A stretch of 64,000 nt of DNA, taken from Amia ocellicauda. Taxonomy: Eukaryota > Chordata > Actinopteri > Amiiformes > Amiidae. This document shows positions 33,374 through 47,100 of this stretch, in pieces. The stretch spans positions 6,416,501-6,480,500 of the forward strand of contig NC_089867.1 of the NCBI RefSeq assembly GCF_036373705.1, read 5' to 3'. Under the pieces are notes generated by a model. That model made no database searches. It was given only the letters and a program-made list of their open reading frames with translations, and was not told where the DNA came from. Position 1 is the stretch's first letter; the number at the start of each line of letters is the position of its first letter. Made by a program: the position numbers and the translations under genes.

Positions 33374-36300
33374 GTAACGAATCTGTTTATTAAACCCATA
33401 ATCGAGCCCTGCGTGAGTATTGCTGTGGCTGTGTTGTGTGTGGGGAAATGTTTACTACGGTAATCGCACCAAAATATGGGGGGGGGGAGTATGCTGCCCC
33501 TCCACCTTTGCTACTCGAGTCGTACGGGTTTGCAGACACGCCTGATCTGGTAATCGAGGTCTATCTTTTGCAGCAAAACTTTTTTTCCATCCCCCCCCCC
33601 TCTCTCTTCCTGTGCTGGCCTAAAAGGGGGTCACACCCGCATGTAAAAGGTCAATTGCCTTGAAACTCTTCCGCTTGCGTTTTAAGGAGCTGGTTTCATA
33701 AATCTGTCGTGCGATCTGCCGGGTATGAGCAGCAAATATCGGCCCGATACGAGCGACACACGCCGCGATCTGTGTGCAGCGGTGTGGCAGCGCAGTGTCG
33801 CATCGTTGTGTAGCGGAGCAGCAGCACGCTAGGCCCTGTTTTCGTGTTTTTGGAAAGGGGGGGAGGGATCCGTCTCTGCTCGGCACCTTCCAGATATCGA
33901 CACAGACCTCCCCGTTTGAGGGCAGCGTAATCGGCTTAGCTTTCAATCCACGTCTAACGTTTGGGCCATTAAAATGACGCATCACGGTGTATATCGGTCA
34001 CTTCCACTTGATTAGTGTGGTGCATTTCAATAGCGCGTTTTATTTGGCGAAAGTAAAGTTTCTGCGGTTGGAAAGCACGCCTAGATTCTGCAAACGGAAA
34101 GAGCTGCAAGTCGGGACAGATATGTGCAACGATGCGCATGTATTGTTTGGGTTACAGTGCAAAGTAGCTAAAGACTTTTTTCAGAGTTGTACTTGCCTTT
34201 AATCCATTTGCTTTGATGTGTACACACTCACTTATAGTGGCTGCACATCACTATCTTCAACCATGTGTTTTTATATAGATAAAACACTTAAAAACGAATT
34301 AATACCCTATTCTGCATTCTGTAATACCATTTGACATTGATAGCATGTCAGTACTTGATGCAGGAAGCAACAATGTGTACATTTTTGCATACAGGTACTA
34401 GTATGAGTAAAATAATTGTTATACTACATTTTTTTGTTTGTATTTAACTAGATCATTAGACCACAACACTTTTTAGCTTCTGAAAAATCCCTCTTAAAGG
34501 CAAAGAGAAATGTGTCAGGCATTCACTTGGAGTAGTAAGTATTCTCCCCTTCACTGTGCAACTGCTATATACTTCCCCACCCCACTTCCTTTGAATCCTG
34601 CCTTGCCTTCTTAGAAGCCTGTTTTCCTGGAATACTAATACTGGCAAACGCATATCTATGCACAAGGAATCGCAGAGCATCAACAAACATGATGGGTATG
34701 GAAAAATAAATGATGCAACAGAAAAAGACCCACTTACCTAAGCTCAAGTTCTCGCCACATCAAGGTCAGGACGTGTCATTCCTCAAAGTGAATGTGTTGG
34801 TGATGTGACTTCAGTTGTATCAATGCTGTGAGTAGGCAGCCCCTTTCTTTGCTTTCAACAGTCATGCCTTTCATAATATATGCTTAACATCAAGAATGTA
34901 CAAAAGTGAAAATTGCGTTTAGCGCCTTTCCTGGCGTAGTGCAGACTATTGGGGAACATGCTATCCCCTCGCCTTCGCAAAGCACATGGCTTTTTCGGGA
35001 TGCTGTGTCAACTGCTAGTCTGGGTCTCAAGCCAAGCCCAAAACTGACATTCTTGCAGGAGGTTTCACAGACCCTGATTAAGCACTAGCCTTGGATTACC
35101 CTACCAAAAATACCATTGTGTAGTCCAGGACAAGTGCTAATCTGGGTCTGGTAAACCAGGCCATTGTGGGGCCCTCACTTGCTTAACTAGCATGTGGTCT
35201 GAGATGTTGCTGATCGTGCTTTCACATATTGGGGGCATTTAGTGAGGTTGGCTGCAGATCTGAAGATAAGATTTATACTGTACCTGTATTAGTCAACCTG
35301 CATTTGTTTTTTAAGAAATGCACTGGCTGTATTTTACTCTCCTCCCCTTAAAAATAAAAAAAAAATCAAGTTGTCTTTAATCTTGATAGTTTGGTCTTCA
35401 AAATAATTACTCTGCATATGTGCATTTCTTTTTTTGTGTGGAGTGCAATATACATGTATATGAAGGCTTCTGTATAACATGCTATTTAAGTTGAAATTGG
35501 GGACATTTAAACATTTTTGTGTGGGGGAAAAGGCTAACTTGCTGTTGGCAGACTTTACTCAAATGATGAATTCAAAATTAAGTATCTTTTGTGCAGGGTA
35601 GTACTGAGGCTGAACTATGTTTAGTATAAAAACTGCCTTGGTACTAAAGTGCTTTGATGTGCTGTTTTTGAAGTGTTGGGTAGCCATGTAAAACACAATG
35701 TGACACAGGAAAGACAGTTGTAACCTCGTTAGTGGTGAATAACTTTATGATCTATTGGAAACTCCCAATACATTGGAAAATTACACATGGTTACTGCATA
35801 AAATGGAGACTTCAAATGTGCTTTTTATTAAAAAACAGGATGCACTTACATTAGTGTTTTTGCGCGTGGGAATTCTTTTTGAAAGCATTCTTGTTGCGTC
35901 AGTCACAATGTAGCCTCTTTTACTTTGAAAGCAAAGCAAACAGTCGGAGCTGAAATGAAACCTGCTGCTAATTTCTTGTGTTGACGCCGCAGTACAGGAG
36001 TATTTTCTAAAATGGCTTCCCAGTGGTTTTTGTGCATTACAAAGAGCACACCTAGACGGTCCTTCTCTTGATGCATTTTGTTTTGTAATAAACGGGCAGC
36101 TGCGATTTATACTGTGTTCTGTTAAGCCGTATATAGACTAGATATAAATACATGTTTGAAAAGAGAACCTGGTTAATTTGAAGACATTAATAGCCCTGAC
36201 AGAAGGCATGGCAATATTTAGACTATGTACTTTGAGTAGTCGAAGGGGCTTATCCACCTACAGATTGATTTGATGAGTGATTCTGGTCTGTGGGGACTCC

Positions 36301-39300
36301 TGGCTCGGTATTAGTGTGAGGCACTCTAATATGAATCTGAAGGTAGCCCAAAGTGTTCATTGAGGTTTTCATGCCAAGATATGATGCCCTGTGTATTATA
36401 TAAAAGTCCTGACATAAACCCTGGAAAACTGCAGTTGCTCAGGGGTATAGATTGCAGTCCACATGATATGGCTCTGTGCTGGTTTTCTCCCAGAAATGGG
36501 CTGCTGTCTCAGACCAGAGAGATTGGTACTTTCCACACAACTTTAAAGTGCCTTTTCTTTTTATTGATTTTATTATAAAACCCTTTATGGTTTATGGTTC
36601 AAGAACAAATCACAATTCATTGCAATCTGGAGTCTTGACTTGAAATTCAAGTGCATTTCTTAATGAATGGGTGTGGTGGTGAGCCACAGGTGGCTTCTGT
36701 TCAGGTTACTGCACTGGGTTGGTGTGCCAACTGGCTTCTAAGGGTGATTCCCAAGGTTAAATGTAAACGCAGGATTTGGCTTGTTTTAGTGAATTAAAAA
36801 CAATGGAACTGGAAGTTCTCGGAGGTGTGTCGGTGCGTTTTACACCTGTACTTCCCTTGCATAGCATTTATTTTCAGTTTGTATGCCCTGTGTATCACAT
36901 TCAGCCTGAAAATCTAGTCCGTGGGTCCACTGAATATACAGAAGTAACTAAATCCATTTGAGAACATTTTTCCCTCCGTCTCATTATCCCAGAGCCTTAA
37001 TTTGTGACTTCATTACAACCATGCACAGAACATGGTTGTTGGGTCACTAACAAAGCCCCCGGTGACACTGACTCTTACTTCATATGTGTTTTTTACATCA
37101 GTTTAATCCATTGTTTGAAATGGTATGATTCAGAATTGATGACCAGTCAACAATTGTGTGTAAGCAGTGTTTAGTGGAAACATTTAAATGATTGTCCTTT
37201 CTAAAAGGTGAACAATGTTTCAAGCATAATACTGTGCTTTAGGTAATCGTACAATGAAGTTAATGTATATGTCAAATCATGCTCTATAACTGCTTTTCTG
37301 AACCTGAATATGCCAGGATAGCTTTCTTTAAACATGCCGATTTTTGAATGACCATCTTTTTGTTTTAATGTCGTAATGTCTTGATTTAATTGTCGTTGAA
37401 CTGCTGTCATTTCAGGCACACTGGCAGGATTATAAATGAGTTGTGGAAAACACAGGCCCTTACCAATACCTCCTCATATTGCAACATAAGCAGTATTAAA
37501 ATATTCACCACAAGTTCAGGGACATTAAGACTCATTTTATGATCTGTAAATGTTGATTTTAAGGTTTGCACATGCAACTTTTTAATAAAATCTTGTAATG
37601 TAACGGATTACATCTGAACTCCCCCGTAAGAATTAAAATACACAAGTGCTTCTCTTCACTCTTCCTTCAGCAGAGTGAGTCATCTACCTAGCTGAACCCT
37701 TGATTGGGTACATTCGACCTATTGCATTTGAGAAGTTTATACGTGAATTTGAAATCCCCATCTTGAAATGTAGGCCTTGGTAATGAAGCGACAAACTCGG
37801 GTCCCTCACAGCAATGATGATTCCACGCATACGGTGTTTAATGCTCATACAAGAGTTATTGGAATCAAAGTTGAAGCAGACCATTTTTGTTGATGGCCTA
37901 CAGGTTATGAAAACCATAAGTCTAAACAGGGTTGGAACTGAATTACTGCCAGCATGATTCTCTTTAGAAGTGGGATCTGAATGTACACACTCTTCAATGT
38001 TCAATTTTTGTTTATGTAAAATGATTTTGCTTTTAATTGCTCATCTGTACATGTTGAAAATGAATGATCCTTTATTGCTCCTTTCTGCAGCTTTGACAGT
38101 AATTTGCGAACAAGAGTTGAGGAGCCTTGTATTGACAATGGAAGTTATTAAATACTCCCAGAAAGCCCAATATGGTTCTGTATGATCAAATGTCATTAAA
38201 ACATTTAATATCTTGGCATTGTAGTATGTAAAATGTAATGTTCTCATTAAGACGGAAGATTCACAGTGGTTGTACCCCCCCCCCCCCCCCTTTATAAAAG
38301 ATGCCTAACTTGTAGAATACATTTGAAAAACAGTTATGTGTAAAATTACAAAACATTTGACTTTGGTTAAGGCTTCTTAAAGATTGGGCTAATTCTATCT
38401 ATGCTTACAGCTATAGGAACATGTCTAAGAAGTAATTGATTGTCTGTATCGATTGAAGTGGCCAAGTCAGAAGCACATTTGGAGCGCTTTATTCAGTTAG
38501 TCCAAATGGCATCATGGGTACAGGGATGTGCAAGCTTAAGGGATCTTCTTGGATAAAATCTTGTTCGCGAGCTGCTGTGCACCTCCAGACCAAACTAAGC
38601 AGCAGGGAACCGAAGTTCCGCTTTGCAATCGGTTCGAGACTGGTGCAATTCGTATGAAACACACCGGAGATTGCACTGAATAAATACGCAACGTGCAACA
38701 ATTTCAAAGATTGTACGGAGTTACGGTCCATATAATGAAATCAGTCAGTTGAAATAAATTTAATTGGACCCTAATCTATGGGTTTGAAGTCTCAAGTTTT
38801 GAGGGAGCATCCAGTTGGCCTACTAATACCCTGGTGAGGAAGACGAGCCACAGATGAGCTTCCCCGAGAGACTCTTTCTGAGAGTTTGTGCAGAAAATCT
38901 TTGGTTGTGCAAACCCACAGTTTCATCAGATGTCCAGGCGGCTGGTCTCGGAGGTAAAGAAGCCGAATGCGGAGGTCCTGGGCTGGCCTGGCTTCGCAGG
39001 GTATGTTGGACGCGGCTTATAGTAGAGAAATCAAGATTAAATTCTTTGCAGGGATGTCCTCCACAGCTGTTGCCAATCGCACGCTCCCTCAAAACTTGAG
39101 ACATCTGTGGCATTGTGTTGTCACAAAACCGCATTATTATAGAGTGGTATAGAATTGTACCCGGCACAAGGTGCACCTGTGTAATGATAATGCTGTTTAA
39201 TCAACTTCTTGATATGCCACATCTGTCAGGTGGATGGATTATCTTTGCAAAGGAGAAATGCTCATAAATGGGGATATAAACAAATTTGTGCACACAATTT

Positions 39301-41147
39301 GAGATTTGCCTTTTTGTGTGTATTGAATTTCACTGGGATCTTTTGTTTCAGCTCATGAAACACGGGATCAACATGTTGCCTTTGTATTTTTGTTCAGTCT
39401 ATTTTTAGCTTTGTGCATCAGTCTATACAATCCGTTCCAAATTAGCAGACAAGTTTGAAAGAGTTCCAGGAAGTGTTGACACCCTTCATCTCCTGCAGTC
39501 CAGAATTGTCAGACGGATGCACAACTGGAGTCTGTAGATTCCTCCCGTTTACAGCTGTGGCCTTTTGCATTTCTAGGGCAGTGTATGTATGAGCTTTCGG
39601 TGTCAGGCTTTGCGTAATCAACGTTCTTATAAAGCAGAAGAAACTCTTAGTTATCAAGGGGGAGAGATACTCATGCGCTGAATGCTTTTCCACAGGCAAA
39701 GAGGAGGCTGGAGCTGGATGACACTGAGCAATATCTTAGTGAACCAGCGAAGACTCCTAAAGGGAAGGGCAGAGCCTCAACCAGAAGCATCACCAGCCCC
39801 AAAAGTAAGGCCCGTCCTGGATACCGATAGATCCAAATCTCAGAAACAGTTTACCCTTTCTTGGTTTGCATTCTACAATTTGTGCCCATCTTTTGAATGT
39901 GGATCCAGTGGATATTAAAGGTGAAAGGATTTGTGGGAGCCAGTTCAGTCTAACTTAAAACTTATCCATATGCTTTGCTAGATTCTTCTTTTGCTCCAAG
40001 TGGCTTTGTGTGTGGGGTGTAGGAAAGTTTACAAAGGTTTACTCAATAATCAGTTAAGACTAATGCAGTCTTTTATCAAGCAATCCAGAGGTTGAAGGTT
40101 CCTAAAATTATGGTTTTATATATCTTTGTTTTGCTAATGAGTAAATAAGGTGTATGGGGATTTTTCCAGTTTGATTCCATCATGTAAACAACAGTTAATA
40201 ATGTCCATTTTAGATTTTCAGGTTTCAGGATGTCGTATCACAACTTCCCGGATGGTGGAAAAACTAGAAAAGCACTGGATTTGTTTTCCCAGCGGCAACT
40301 CGAGTCCATGAATTCAATACTACTTTAGCATTAACGTCTTGCCCCTTAATAGCGTGATTTCTCATTTTCTTTCAAAATGTACACTCGCCCAAATACACAA
40401 CTGTGGGGGGAGAAAAAAAGGCAAAAGCAAATCAATGTGGTTTTAAAAATTGAATAGTAATTTTGCATAATACAGAACTGATATGACTCGTTTCAATGAT
40501 TTTTCTTATTTGTAGTTACCGCACGGCTTCATATGTATTGGATTCATCATTGCCAAGTCCCTGATTATTTTGCATACTGAAACGTGATTTGTATTTATTT
40601 TTCATCCTCCCTGACTCTTCCTGGTCGCTCAGAAGTGGAGGAAATGTTTTGGTAATGCTACATATAACACACAGTGCTAGATTTGAGTTTATTAAATTAC
40701 TAAAACTTATTGAAATTTGATTCTTCTGAGAGCTTTTCGTACAGTATAGCTCCCTTTTTCATATTTTAGACAATTGAGTATTTCAGATCTACCTCAGCTG
40801 TTTTCATTCAAGTGTGCATAGCTGGCAGTCATATACTAAGAATAAAAGAAACCATAATACTCGCGTGTATCCATGTCTTCAGTTTCTTAAAACTGTTTCC
40901 AGGATAAAAATGTTACTTTGTGAAAGTGTAGGTGTCATTAGGAATTAGACTATTTGGTTGAATTGCATGCAACTTTAAAATATTGATAGCGTTTGATGAA
41001 TCCATAAACGCATAACCTTTTACTATGTGCTCAACTTTTAATTAGTGTCTAAATCTTTTAACAGGCATGTTCTCTGTGCATTGTATTTGCTGATGCCTGT
41101 TGATTACAAGGGCAGATACTGGGATGTCCCTCTAGTTCCATCTTCTC

Positions 41148-41186
<39 letters not shown>

Positions 41187-44100
41187 GGGTCGATCGTGTC
41201 ATGTGGTTCTTATTTTACAGACGAGGAGAAAACATTATGGACGACAGTCATACCGGCATTACTTCTATGTGGACTACTGTTTTTGTTGACTTCCACAAAA
41301 CTGTTATAGCTGTTTTTTGCTGAATAGTCCAAACTGTTGTAGCAGCCATCACCGCAAGAGTCATTTACTTTTTTGCAAGCAGTGCAAGCCGTTTTGTGTG
41401 TTAAGGCCTGTGCCACCATCCCGTGGAGATATCCGGTCTGGTGGAGGATGGAATACATGCCAGATATTATTATTTTTTCCTAAAATGAGTGTCTTGGAAG
41501 TCTGATAGTAATATATTGCTACCTGATAAGGTTCCAGTCATACCTGTTCAAGCCCACTGAAGCAAATACGTTGCTCTTTAATTTAAAATGCAAAAGACCT
41601 CTGTGAATTATAACTTACCCACAGTTCTTGCAGCACGGTGTCACTTCAGTATACATGGCCATTGTTTCACTGACCTTACCTGAGAACTGTGGTTGTTTGT
41701 GGTAATGGCAAAGCTCAAAGTTAATTGGATTTAGAAAATAAATGAATCTTCTCAAATGTGTTTTTTCCAGAGGTGTTTGTTCTGTAAACTGACATTTCAC
41801 AACCATATTACTCTCCCCCTTCTCCTTGGGTTTGTTTGGGGGTATTGTATTCAGTCAGTTGCAGTATCTTCTGTAGAAGGGAATGCTGATCTATAGCAAT
41901 TACACTATAGTCCTATATCAATGTAAAGTACACTAAGTTGATAATCTGATTTTATATATTTATATTCAAATTTAGTTGCTTTAAAGCTTGCAGTCGTGAC
42001 ACTGAAGTTAGAATTAATGTCATATACACAACCTACTCCACACATCAAAAGCAAAACCAAAAACAAACATAAATGGAGAATTATTACGAGTCTCTGAATA
42101 TCCCTGTGAGCACAGTCTACTCAGTCATAAAGGAAGGGATGGTGCCTTGTATCACCCAGACACTGCCTAGATCAGACCATCCCTCCAACCGGAGCAGCAG
42201 AGCAAACTGGAAACTGGTGAGGGATGACACTGTGAGGATAACAACTATGAAAGAGCTGCAGGCTTCAATGACTGAGATCGGAGAAAATGTGCATCGGTCA
42301 AAAATATCCAGAACACTTCACAAAAAACAACTATGATAGGATGGAAGCAATTGCTGAAAAATAAGCATCTCAAAGCACCTGATTAATCCTGAAAAAGGTT
42401 TTGTGGCCAAACCAGAGCAAATTTGAACTTTTTGGTCTTAATGCCAAGGTTTACATTTGCCACAGACCCAGCACTGCACATTTCCCAGTTGACACCATCC
42501 CTACAGACTGAAAGGCATGTTAGGAGTGAAGGAAAATTTGATGGAGCAAAGTACAGGCAAAGATTAGAGGAAAACCTGTTGCAGTCTGCAAAATACTTTA
42601 AAAGGGTGAAAATGCACGTCTGCAGGACAATGACCCAAAGCACAAGGCTAAAGCTACATTGGAGTGGCTAAAGAATAAGAAGGGAAATGTCAAGAAGAAT
42701 GGGCAACAGTTGCACGCAGCTAGTGTGTAAAGTTGGTAAAGACTTACCCAAAGAGACTTGCAGCTGTAAATGCTGCCAGAGGTGCTTCCGCCAAATATGT
42801 AGTTTGATGGGTCTGAATTTTTATGCAATCAACATATTTCTGTTTTTTAATCTTTACTTTTTGCTGACATTAAACAAAAATTAAAGTATGTTTTGTTATT
42901 TCACAAAATGGGACACCATACGAAGGGTCTGAATTGTTTTTCAAGGCATTGGTTGTATGTTATACATACACACGTTTAGTTTTACTAAAACAGTTTAAGA
43001 AAACTTAATAAACCAATCTGTTGCGTCAGTGTTACAGAAAGCTCCATCAGGGACTTAAATGAATTTAAAATCTTAAAAAAAAAAAAAAAAAACATACTAT
43101 AAAATGGTATTGCATTTTTTTTCACAAGGGATTGTTTTCCTGCGTCACTTGTTTCCAGGTTTCTATTTTATTTATGCATATCAGCATATGTACATTATAT
43201 GTTTTTGAAGCTGAAGCAACCTCTAAACAACCTGATATACAAAAGACAAAAATTTTGTGTGGATCGTACTCCAATAAAAGTTATAGTTCACCCTATGAAC
43301 ACATTTGATTGTGAAAATTACACCGTTATGTTAGAATATTGGAAAGAATAACTCGGTCTTCAATGTTTTTCCTGCAGCTGTGGACACAGCAATGTTTTGT
43401 GTTTTCTACAGAAACAAATTACTGCCGAGCAAAACTTTGAAACTCTTTAACGCGATTTATTAGATAACAGACTCGGGATGCTACGAGGACAATGAATCCG
43501 AGGCTGCTTTCGTTTTTCGCTATCCAGGAAGATATGATATGACACATCCTGAAAGACTGATTTTGACATTCTATTAGTTGGTGTCTTTTAAGTTTGAAAG
43601 TGTGAAAAGTTGCTTATATGGTCAAACTGGAAAAATGCTATACATCTTACATATACACTAATTGTAACAGGTGCAGATGCCTAAAATCATAATTTGAGGA
43701 ACCTTGCTAGTTAACCTGTAAGTAAGGAATTATTTTTTTTTTTTTAAGTAGATTTTACAAATATTTCTTGGCAGGTTTAAGGAGAGTTTGAATTTATTGC
43801 TATAAAAGTTCCATATATTTTCCCGTATTACCTTAAGTGTAAACACGACTTTAGACTTATATGTACCTCAAGCTTTGCTTTAATTTTGTGCAAATTGTCT
43901 GTGTGGGGGGGGGGGGGCAACACACTACATTATTCAATTTAGCTGAGGCGAAATGTCTCGGCTGACTTGAATGCTTGTAGTTTAGGTACATAAGAGCAGA
44001 GCAGGCCTGTGACAGATAAGGACGCTGTCTTTTTGCAGCTACGAAGTCCTCCTCGGAGAAGACGCGCTATGACACGTCACTGGGCCTGCTGACAAAGAAG

Positions 44101-47100
44101 TTCGTGCAGCTCCTGGGTCAGTCGTCGGACGGTGTGGTGGACCTGAACAGGGCAGCCGAAGTCCTCAAGGTCCAGAAGAGACGGCTCTACGACATCACCA
44201 ATGTGCTGGAGGGCATTCACCTCATCAAGAAGAAATCCAAGAACAACATTCAGTGGATGTACGTATCTTCTGAGGGTGGTGGGGGGGGGGGATTATAGTG
44301 GGTCTGTATCAGTTTTTGCCAAACAAGCCCTCTAGGGAAAAGACTAATGATGATGTGGCACTTCCTTATTTCCAAAAGAAGTCCTGTTCTATCATTTCCC
44401 TAGGACTTCCCCTATCCTTGTGCAAAATATGTCTAAGATTTGAAGTTGATCTAAATCCAGGGTCCTGTTTTAGGAGTAGGAACGTGACTATTGCAGAGAT
44501 GATCACTAATACATTTTAGTTATTGGTAAGCATTCTCACATTATAAAATGTATGGTCACACACAGTTTTAGCATCTTCATATAATCTGAATGTGCACAAG
44601 GAAGAGCATTTAAAAAAACCAAAAACATAATAGTCTGACCTGTTCAGTATACATTGCTTTATTGTTGTTCAGAGAACGCTCCACAATATCTTTATAATAT
44701 GCTTTCCTCCTAATGTTATTTGAAAATGTGAAACTATTAAAGATAAAACGAAACCAAACAGAATGAGTGTAGTTACTTTAGCAGGTCATGCTGTAAATTA
44801 TCTACAACTACAGGGAAAACGTCTTGCAGTACTGAAAAGTTCTTTAAAAATCCTCAGACTGAAATGAAGCACCCTTTAATGAGGAGGAAATCTGAAACTG
44901 GTACCAGGCATAATTGAAGGGGTTTTGAAGCATTTGTCTTGCTGAGCAATTAAAAGTGAATTTATCTTGCGCAAGCCCTGGAATCTAGTTACATGGCCGG
45001 CAGAAATTCCTTCTGATCCAGAATGGAGGGCCGGGGGGGTCCTTGCTTTCTCTACAGGGCAGCCAGTCAGTACAAGAATAGTGTTTTTTAAACTGGAGCT
45101 TCAATACCCATTCTAGGCTTTTTCATGAATGCACTCTGAGGCACATGTAATGCCATACCTCAGTCCAGGATCCTTTTTTCAGTTCTGTGTTTATCATACA
45201 GGGGAGGTTTTGAAAATATAGTTTTAAAATTTTAAAAATATATTTTGGGCAGCAGCAACTGGCTTTAAAACATAATGTTTTTCAACCCACGGTTTCAGTT
45301 AGAAAGTGACATTTTAGAATGTTTTCGTCTTTGCGATGAGGTGAAGAAACACCTTAACGTGTTGTCCTCTCCTCGTGTGCCGCTGGGACAATGTGTTCTG
45401 AAAAGGTTTAGAAAGAAAACGTACATCTTTGATATTTCATTTATGTTATGGAGATGGGGGAGGCGTGGGTGTTGAGGTCTGGGTAGTGCTTCAATACATA
45501 GTGTATACGTTTGGTGTCTGAGGCAGGATGTGGGAGACTTTTTTTTTTTTTAAGCATATCCTAAACTCAGGAGGCCTGAAATGGCCTTAACTGAATTCTA
45601 TATGGAAACACTGTGGCCATTGTTAGCAGGGTAGGTTGGCTGTAGTTCAGCTGCTAGGCTTTGCCCATCCAGCACCAGATAGTCAGCTGCTGTCAGAGGT
45701 CAGAGGTCAGAGGTTCCTGCCAGTGAGTCTTCATAGTGCTTACGTTGCACACTGCTGGTTTTCTAATGGTTTTTATCTACAGTTCAACAGCTGGGTGTGT
45801 TAACTGGTTGAAAGGATTTCCCCAAGATAGCTCATGTTGCAGAGACTACTATGCTACAAGTCATTGTTTATGCACAGTTTAGTTATTTAAATTTTTGTAT
45901 GTATAAAGAAAGACCTCTGTTCCCATGACAAACTTGTTAAATCAGATACTGAATACAGGTTTTCCCCAGTGCTTTTATTCATTGATTTATTTGTGCAAAT
46001 TGCATGTGTATATTGATTTAAAAAAAAATGTAGATATTATTTTGGCCAGCGTGAGTATTGTTCTTGTTCCATATTCCTGCATGAGGTGCCTAAATCTCTG
46101 ACCCTGTATTATAACGAAGCCGGGTGCTGGTAATGGCTGGCCCATTGTTTGAGAGTGCTAGAATTTGTTTGTGTGTCACTACTGTTGTGTGACCTGTGAC
46201 CTATCTGCACGGATAGGGGCTGCAATCTGTCAGATGATGGGGGGACTCTGAACCGCTGCCAGAGCCTGAGCAGGGAGGTGGCTGAGCTGAGCCAGGAAGA
46301 GAAAAGGCTGGACGAGCTCATTCAGAACTGCACCCTTGATGTTCGGCAGCTCACCGAGGAGACGCACAACCAGAAATATCCTTTCGTTGCGGGTCACTCG
46401 ACTTCCCTTTGTAGGGGCGTTTTTGTGGTGCATTGATTCTTCAGTTGTGAGCTTATGATCCGGTTCGGTCTGCTTAGTGGATCGTACTGAAATTCACCCA
46501 GTCTGTCCTGTTTCAGAAGAGCTGAACAACCCCCTCCCCCCCCAGCCTAGATTGCAATCGTGGTAGTAAACAGTTTAAAAATGTCAGAAGTGAATGACAT
46601 GTAGAGTCTTAGAGAACACAACATCTGTATTTATGATCAGTCCAGATGTCTGCGATATGACAGTCAATAAAGTATTGCTTTGTTGCATTAAAAGCATATT
46701 AAAAATTGACTTGGAGATTTTAATGCATAGCTTTCTAACTTTAATGCTGTTGAGATAACCCTAGCTTGACAATCCAAATATTCCACTACAACTACAATCA
46801 GTTTTTATTTGTTATAGTGCCCTTCGCAAGGTTGCTTCACAGAATAGAAGTTATTGTAAATATTATAAATAAAAACTTTAGGCACTATGTTTATTAGGAA
46901 AAGTGTTATTTTCCCTGTCCATAGGCACTACGTTTATTTGCCAGCTGCTGCGGTTAAAATGGCACAGTGTCCCAGAGGCTCACCTCCGCTCCTCTGTTCA
47001 GAAATTTTAAGTTTTCTATGATTTCGGAGCCTGGTTTTCATTCTTTAACCATCCTCACATTTGCGTACGTAACGTATCAGGACATCCGAAGGATCCGGAG

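Larger units (their letters stand above)
39805..44038 (+). other. E2F3 intron 2
   Basis: AT-rich intron with a 33-base A tract (about 41151-41183) and the Tc1 remnant at 42.06-42.96 kb. A poly-G tract lies near 43905-43917. No further exon is seen. Confidence 0.6.

Noticed and set aside
33620..33985. 121-residue minus-strand open frame beside E2F3 exon 1
   Set aside because: Long frames are expected in CpG-rich DNA with few stops. No family resemblance or splice context was seen.
38823..39176. 117-residue minus-strand frame in E2F3 intron 1
   Set aside because: It is the decayed N-terminus of a Tc1 transposase, recorded as a mobile element and not a host gene.
42423..42671. 82-residue frame as a possible gene
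   Set aside because: It is out of frame across a Tc1 transposase remnant. The meaningful residues lie in other frames.
45275..45475. 66-residue frame in E2F3 intron 3
   Set aside because: It has no homology to E2F proteins, and the exon 3 to exon 4 join is already complete in phase.
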